Assembly: GCA_004356265.1 (NCBI GenBank)
Contig: SMXK01000072.1
Coordinates: 1-10,372, forward strand
DNA length: 10,372 nucleotides
Direction of reading: 5' to 3'
Source: Bacteroidota bacterium
GTDB lineage: Bacteria; Bacteroidota; Rhodothermia; Rhodothermales; UBA10348
Shown here: piece after piece, positions 6,663 to 10,372 of the stretch
How the letters are laid out: each line of letters opens with the position of its first letter
Numbering within the stretch: the stretch's first letter is position 1
Made by a program: the position numbers and the translations under genes
Notes under the pieces: model-generated
Told to the model about the DNA's origin: nothing
Databases searched by the model: none
What the model saw: the letters and a program-made list of their open reading frames with translations, nothing else

Positions 6663-7937
6663 ATGCGTCAGTGCTTTTCACGGTTCGCCGCCGTTTCAGT
6701 GTTATTGGGAATTCTTTATGTCCCTTTTCTTTTTGCTCAGCCATTACAGAAAGTCCGGCCTGAGGTTGTAGGATTCTCGGCGAACAGGCTTGCGCGGCTG
6801 GATACACTGTTCGATACCTACACGGCCGCCGGGAAATTACCGGGGGGCGTCTTGACAGTGACCCGGAATGGACGGATCGCTTATCAGAGGGCGTTTGGTT
6901 TTAGAAATATCGAATCAGGAATCGCCATGTCTACAAATTCTCTGTTCAGGATCGCCTCCCAGTCAAAGGCGATTGTGAGCGTCGGCGCGATGATTCTGCA
7001 GGAAGAGGGAAAGCTTTTGATATCTGAACCCGTCAGCAAGTATTTACCAGAATTCGCAAATACGACAGTCGCCGTTTCTGACGAAAATGGCGGTTATGAG
7101 GTCGTTGCTGCAAAGAGACAGATCACCATTCGAGACTTGCTGACACATACGTCCGGAGTAGGTTATGGCGGCGGGATCTCAGCAGACAGGTGGAAAGCGG
7201 CCGAAATTACCGGCTGGTATTTTGCCGATCGAAACGAGCCCATCAGAGAGACGGTCCGGCGGATGGCGGCACTTCCCTTCGAATCTCAACCAGGGGAGAA
7301 ATTTGTGTATGGGTATTCCACAGATATATTGGGCGCGTTAGTGGAAGTAGTTTCGGGAATGAGCCTCGACGAATTCCTGCGGGACAGGATATTCAGACCG
7401 CTTGACATGCGAGATACACATTTTTACCCGCCCGCATCCAAAGCGGATCGGTTGGCGACGGTCTACTCGGCGACGGACACGGGTCTTGTGCCGGCACCGG
7501 ATCCGGGAGGCATGGTCGGGCAGGGTGAATATATAAACGGCCCACGGATCAGTTTTTCAGCAGGTTCGGGCCTCGTCTCAACAGCGACTGATTACACCCG
7601 TTTTCTTCAGATGGTTCTGAATGGGGGGATTTTGTACGATACCCGAATTCTTTCTAGAAAGACCATACAGCACATGTTGTCCAATCATACGGGCGAACTG
7701 TTTTTGAGCCCCGGTCAGGTATTCGGACTTGGATTTTATATTAACACCGACACGGGGTTAAGAATGCAGCCGGGAAGCGACGGACAGTTCGGGTGGGGAG
7801 GAGGCTATCATTCGACCTACTGGGCAGACCCTGCTGAAGATCTGGTGGTAACTTACTTTACGCAGATTTTGCCGGCCAGCGGGCTCGATGATCACGCAAA
7901 AATCAGGGTTCTCGTCTATCAGGCTATAGAAGACTGA
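6663..7937 (+). CDS. Exported beta-lactamase-family serine hydrolase (class C/PBP4*-like)
   Basis: The 424-residue product begins with a signal peptide: basic RQCFSR, hydrophobic AAVSVLLGILYVPFLF, and likely cleavage after FLFA. The mature part is a class C beta-lactamase/esterase-like domain. The nucleophile motif SxxK is SQSK (S99-K102) in FRIASQSK. The second motif lies at VYGYSTDILG (Y218). The KTG-equivalent strand is GWGGGYHSTYW (377-387). These enzymes include D-aminopeptidases, esterases and PBP-like peptidases; true beta-lactamase activity is not implied. The ATG at 6663 is chosen because the signal peptide starts there. The frame is open back to a GTG at 6552, which overlaps the previous stop, and to an ATG at 6615; both would bury the signal sequence. 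A PadR regulator follows after 8 bp, so the two are probably co-transcribed. Confidence 0.85.
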   Translation: MRQCFSRFAAVSVLLGILYVPFLFAQPLQKVRPEVVGFSANRLARLDTLFDTYTAAGKLPGGVLTVTRNGRIAYQRAFGFRNIESGIAMSTNSLFRIASQSKAIVSVGAMILQEEGKLLISEPVSKYLPEFANTTVAVSDENGGYEVVAAKRQITIRDLLTHTSGVGYGGGISADRWKAAEITGWYFADRNEPIRETVRRMAALPFESQPGEKFVYGYSTDILGALVEVVSGMSLDEFLRDRIFRPLDMRDTHFYPPASKADRLATVYSATDTGLVPAPDPGGMVGQGEYINGPRISFSAGSGLVSTATDYTRFLQMVLNGGILYDTRILSRKTIQHMLSNHTGELFLSPGQVFGLGFYINTDTGLRMQPGSDGQFGWGGGYHSTYWADPAEDLVVTYFTQILPASGLDDHAKIRVLVYQAIED

Positions 7938-7945
7938 GCGCACCA

Positions 7946-8275
7946 ATGAAACTCCTGTCCAGGGCTGACGAGATATTGATGGTTGCAGTGGCCTGTGTGG
8001 GAACAGGCGCATACAGTACTCCTGTACTCGCAGAGATTCATAAACGGGGTGGCAAAAAATTAACAGTCGGCAGCTTATGGGTGTCGCTGGATCAGCTCGC
8101 AGAGCGTGGACTGATACGGAAAAGGATGGAAAAAAGAGCGTCAGGGAAGGGAGGCAGGGCAAAAGTGTATTACCATCTGACTCCCCGTGGAGTCCGTATC
8201 TTGTTGCGAACCAGAGAGTTTAGCTCGACTTTATGGAACGGAGTTCCTGATCTGACTCATTATTCTGGAAATTAA
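7946..8275 (+). CDS. PadR-family winged-helix transcriptional regulator
   Basis: The 109-residue protein is a PadR-type winged helix. It has an N-terminal helix LSRADEILMVAVACVG, then TPVLAEIHKRGGKKLTVGSLWVSLDQLAERGLI with the recognition helix, and a Gly/Arg wing KGGRAKVYYHLTPRGVRIL. It is close to the minimal PadR length and lacks the long C-terminal dimerisation domain, typical of the short subfamily (PadR-s2). PadR proteins usually repress a neighbouring gene and release it on binding a small molecule. Here the nearest candidate is the serine hydrolase 8 bp upstream, with which it seems to form an operon. The ATG at 7946 has no clear ribosome site, so it may depend on coupling. The ligand is unknown. 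Confidence 0.85.
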   Translation: MKLLSRADEILMVAVACVGTGAYSTPVLAEIHKRGGKKLTVGSLWVSLDQLAERGLIRKRMEKRASGKGGRAKVYYHLTPRGVRILLRTREFSSTLWNGVPDLTHYSGN

Positions 8276-8285
8276 CGTGTAGATA

Positions 8286-8317
8286 TTGCGCCGAAACCAA
8301 TTGTTGTTGTATACTTG
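8286..8317 (+). promoter_or_regulatory. Promoter of the arg leader-argG unit
   Basis: TTGCGC at 8286-8291 and TATACT at 8310-8315 are 18 bp apart and fit a sigma-70 promoter (the -10 matches at 5 of 6). The same bases TATACTTG (8310-8317) also fit the Bacteroidota -7 pattern TAnnTTTG with one mismatch. Transcription should start at about 8321-8324, directly before the leader ATG at 8325. No ArgR-type operator was seen. Confidence 0.6.
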
Positions 8318-8324
8318 CGACCCT

Positions 8325-8435
8325 ATGAAAACGACTGCTATCACATCGCTCAACCTTCGACGACGTCTCCGACGAGTTCGACGCATGCCATCTTCAGGCA
8401 TACGGACGGGTATAGCGTACCATAACGAATCGTAG
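8325..8435 (+). CDS. Arginine-rich leader peptide of the argG operon (attenuator ORF)
   Basis: This 36-codon ORF begins MKTTAITSLN and continues LRRRLRRVRR, so codons 12-20 hold seven arginine codons out of nine (CGA five times, CGT and CGC once each); an eighth Arg follows at codon 27. It ends at TAG 8433-8435, 25 bp before an intrinsic terminator and 98 bp before argG. By analogy with the trp, his and leu leader peptides, shortage of charged arginyl-tRNA would stall a ribosome on the Arg run and change the folding of the RNA downstream, allowing read-through into argG. The codon run, terminator and argG position are seen; the regulatory role is inferred. No Shine-Dalgarno sequence precedes it, and the predicted transcript start is only a few bases upstream, so initiation may be leaderless. 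Too short for most gene finders. Confidence 0.8.
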   Translation: MKTTAITSLNLRRRLRRVRRMPSSGIRTGIAYHNES

Positions 8436-8472
8436 CAGACGTAGACAGACGATTTTTTTTAAGCGCTGATCC
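8382..8472 (+). promoter_or_regulatory. Candidate pause hairpin and antiterminator pairing of the arg attenuator
   Basis: Directly after the Arg codons, CGcATGCC (8382-8389) pairs with GGCATaCG (8397-8404) with one mismatch, a candidate pause hairpin. GGTATAGCGT (8409-8418) can pair with the left terminator arm GCGCTGATCC (8463-8472) at 8 of 10 positions (two G-U pairs, one 2x2 internal loop). Alternatively GGTA (8409-8412) folds locally with TACC (8418-8421). A ribosome stalled on 8358-8384 would leave 8409-8418 free, while one at the stop codon would partly cover it. The pairing was worked out by eye and no energies were computed. Confidence 0.5.
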
Positions 8473-8495
8473 TTCCGGATCAGCGCTTTTTTTTT
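8461..8495 (+). terminator. Intrinsic terminator (attenuator) between leader ORF and argG
   Basis: AAGCGCTGATCC (8461-8472) and GGATCAGCGCTT (8477-8488) form a perfect 12-bp stem with a TTCC loop. A run of nine T's (8487-8495) overlaps the stem's end. It lies 38 bp before argG and after the leader ORF on the same strand, so it would stop argG transcription unless disrupted. A run of eight T's (8453-8460) also precedes the stem. The reverse strand has no trailing T run, so the terminator works in the plus direction only. Confidence 0.92.
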
Positions 8496-8533
8496 GGCCC
8501 AACATTTTCACCACATCACTTCCAACATCAGTC

Positions 8534-9730
8534 ATGCCAATCGTTTTAGCATTCAGCGGCGGCCTGGACACATCCTTTTGCGTACCGTTCCTCAAGGAAA
8601 CGTACGGTGAGGACGTCATTACAGTCACTGTCAACACAGGCGGGTTTACCACAATTGCCCTGAAGGAACTGGAACGACGATCAATTGAGCTGGGTGCCGC
8701 GGAGCACATTACAGTTGAAGCCCGCGATGAGTTATTCAGGGATCATATCAGCTACCTGATCAAAGGCAACGTACTCCGCGGAAACGTTTATCCTCTGTGT
8801 GTAGGCCCGGAAAGAGTGGTCCAGGCCAGGCATGTCGCGGAGCAGGCGAAACGACTCAACGCCACAGCGATTGCGCACGGCTCGACCGGTGCCGGAAACG
8901 ATCAGGTTCGGTTTGACGTGGCCATGACCGTTCTCGCAGATGATATCAATCTTATTGCACCGATTCGGGAGCACGGTTTCAGTCGTTCTTTTACAACGTC
9001 GTATTTATTCAAGAGAGGATTCGGCGTTTCTGCTTCAACCACTTCTTATTCGATAAACGCCGGCCTGTGGGGTACAACGATAGGTGGGAAAGAGACACTT
9101 ACGCCGGAAGAACCGTTACCGGAATCTGCCTGGGTAAATACTAAATCTCCGTCAAGTACTCCCGAGCAAACCGTTCAATTGCGCATCGAATTTGAGCAAG
9201 GAATTCCTGTAGCTGTGGACGGTACAGGCCTTGATCCCGTGTCGTTGGTCGAACGGCTTACTACAATCGGAAATGAATACGGCGTGGGGAGGGGTGTTCA
9301 TGTGGGCGACACGATTCTAGGAATCAAGGGTAGAGTGGCATGCGAAGCGCCCGCCGCCAGCATTCTGATCAATGCCCACCGGGAGCTGGAGAAAGTTGTT
9401 CTGGGAAAGTGGCAGCGGTTCCAAAAAGATCAACTGGCGGAATTCTACGGGATGTTATTGCATGAAGGGCAATATCTCGATCCTGTGATGGCCGATATCA
9501 GAGCCATGATCGATTCATCCCAGGAGAGGGTGTCTGGTGTAGTCACCGTGGAACTGTATAAAGGATCGGTTCGGGTCCTCGGCTGCGCCAGTCCGCACTC
9601 GATGTTTGCCTCTGCCATCGCCAGCTACGGTGAGTCCAATACGCTTTGGAACGGGCGGGACGCGCAAGGATTTTCAAAAATCGTCGGGATTCAGTCAGTC
9701 CTCACACATCAGACGGCTCTTACTCAGTGA
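8534..9730 (+). CDS. argG: Argininosuccinate synthase
   Basis: The 398-residue enzyme joins citrulline and aspartate, using ATP, to make argininosuccinate, the penultimate step of arginine synthesis in the cytoplasm. The N-type ATP-pyrophosphatase loop AFSGGLDTS is at residues 6-14, the second family signature GSTGAGNDQVRF at 116-127, and the substrate-binding stretch SINAGLWGTTIGGKE at 173-187. Length is normal for the family, and the Ala in GAGND (often Lys elsewhere) is as in Bacteroidota-type enzymes. The ATG at 8534 gives the standard N-terminus MPIVLAFSGG; no Shine-Dalgarno sequence precedes it. Expression is probably controlled by the attenuator immediately upstream. The stop overlaps the GTG start of the next gene (GTGA at 9727-9730), so the two are likely translationally coupled. 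Confidence 0.97.
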   Translation: MPIVLAFSGGLDTSFCVPFLKETYGEDVITVTVNTGGFTTIALKELERRSIELGAAEHITVEARDELFRDHISYLIKGNVLRGNVYPLCVGPERVVQARHVAEQAKRLNATAIAHGSTGAGNDQVRFDVAMTVLADDINLIAPIREHGFSRSFTTSYLFKRGFGVSASTTSYSINAGLWGTTIGGKETLTPEEPLPESAWVNTKSPSSTPEQTVQLRIEFEQGIPVAVDGTGLDPVSLVERLTTIGNEYGVGRGVHVGDTILGIKGRVACEAPAASILINAHRELEKVVLGKWQRFQKDQLAEFYGMLLHEGQYLDPVMADIRAMIDSSQERVSGVVTVELYKGSVRVLGCASPHSMFASAIASYGESNTLWNGRDAQGFSKIVGIQSVLTHQTALTQ

Positions 9731-10372
9731 ACAATCTAGAAGTTAATTACGTCTCGTCTACTGCCAGAAATGCGGTGTCGTCCAACCACGTACAGGTTTC
9801 CGATTACATCGTATCAGAAGAGGGATATTGCCTTGCAGTCGAGGTGCTTGACGACAAGCTGGTGTACAACCAGATCGAGACCATCGGTGGGGAGTTCGTG
9901 ACCGCTTGCAAGGGCGATTTGCTGGTGGGTGTCTTAGGTGAAAGGATGGCACTGAAAGGATACAGCGGGCGCGTTCCTCGTACCGTATCTCCTGGGGACG
10001 TCCTGAGCATTCTGAATATGGGCGGAATATTAGGTGACTGCACATCCAATCACCCAGACCTCGGGCCGGCATTGCAGGTAAAAGTGATCGGCGCGGTCAT
10101 GGTCCAGCGAATGGGCCTGACCGTGCATGCCAGAATTCAGGATAATGCTCTTTTTCCGACAGACCATCTGACGGCTTCGGCTCCGATCGTGATGGTCAGT
10201 GGAACGGCCATGAACACCGGTAAGACTTGCGCCGCGAGTCATATCATTCAAGGATTGACTGAACGCGGATTAAACGTTGTTGCAGGTAAGGCGACCGGCG
10301 CGTCCCTTATGCGCGATGCACGAACGATGGAAAAACATGGTGCAACGGCAACGGCTTCTTTTACAGATGCCG
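9727..10372 (+). CDS. P-loop NTPase coupled to argG (3'-truncated)
   Basis: GTG at 9727 overlaps the argG stop by four bases, and the frame stays open to the right edge, giving 215 residues of an incomplete protein. No in-frame ATG occurs near the start, and the overlap supports GTG. Residues 20-128 form a Gly- and Val-rich, probably beta-rich domain (GDLLVGVLGERMALKGYSG, VPRTVSPGDVLSILNMGG). A P-loop follows at 159-167, GTAMNTGKT after VMVS. It has the spacing of the GTxxxxGKT loops of dethiobiotin synthetase (BioD) and is also reminiscent of MobB and DUF1611-type proteins. The later GKATGA and SFTDA motifs fit this nucleotide-binding fold. The exact family is not certain and the product is unknown. 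Its place behind argG under the same attenuator points to arginine or amino-acid metabolism, as inference. Confidence 0.7.
   Translation, partial: MNNLEVNYVSSTARNAVSSNHVQVSDYIVSEEGYCLAVEVLDDKLVYNQIETIGGEFVTACKGDLLVGVLGERMALKGYSGRVPRTVSPGDVLSILNMGGILGDCTSNHPDLGPALQVKVIGAVMVQRMGLTVHARIQDNALFPTDHLTASAPIVMVSGTAMNTGKTCAASHIIQGLTERGLNVVAGKATGASLMRDARTMEKHGATATASFTDA

Noticed and set aside
8236..8324. Search for an ArgR-type ARG box upstream of argG.
   Set aside because: No convincing AT-rich 18-bp palindrome of that type was found; the region holds only the promoter.
8428..8460. Weak hairpin AATCGT/ACGATT followed by T's, a possible first terminator just before the main one.
   Set aside because: Six mostly AT pairs with a 15-base loop is too weak. 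The main 12-bp hairpin right after it is far stronger, so I do not call it separately.

Overview
The window looks like chromosomal DNA from a Bacteroidota- or Rhodothermota-like bacterium. That placement is an inference. It rests on the argininosuccinate synthase form (GSTGAGNDQVRF signature and a GLWGTTIGGKE block), on a phospholipase-D-like protein that still has the YxNExxxxIT core of Bacteroidota homologues, on a PadR regulator next to an exported serine hydrolase, and on patchy use of Shine-Dalgarno sequences (clear before the blaR remnant, cspA and ettA, absent before blaI, padR and argG). The sequence alone does not fix a genus.

Layout from left to right. (1) The 3' part of a secreted TolB-propeller/M28 zinc aminopeptidase with a C-terminal Fn3-like domain. 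(2) A BlaI/MecI-type repressor behind a BlaI-like dyad operator. It overlaps a decayed BlaR1/M56 sensor that keeps its first membrane segments but has two in-frame stops and no zinc site. (3) A cold-shock protein with its own promoter, a T-rich 5' hairpin and a tandem 10-bp repeat upstream. (4) A convergent OsmC-like gene whose expected reactive cysteine is Asp. (5) An EttA-type ABC-F ribosome factor that probably starts at a TTG. (6) A PLD-like protein lacking the catalytic His and Lys, fused to a four-cysteine C-terminal domain. (7) An exported beta-lactamase-fold serine hydrolase followed closely by a PadR repressor. (8) An arginine-biosynthesis unit: promoter, a 36-codon arginine-rich leader ORF, a 12-bp intrinsic terminator, argG, and a GTGA-coupled P-loop NTPase that runs off the right edge.

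The standout is the argG leader (8286-8533). A short ORF has 7 Arg codons within 9 codons. It is followed by a perfect terminator hairpin with nine T's, and a segment between them can pair with the left arm of the terminator. This is the architecture of ribosome-mediated transcription attenuation, as in the trp and his leaders, here keyed to arginine. The promoter lies so close that the leader ORF may be translated from a nearly leaderless transcript. The P-loop protein coupled to argG probably shares this control.

Most other neighbours are housekeeping or accessory genes with no evident shared pathway. No rRNA, tRNA, CRISPR array, insertion sequence or prophage feature was seen.
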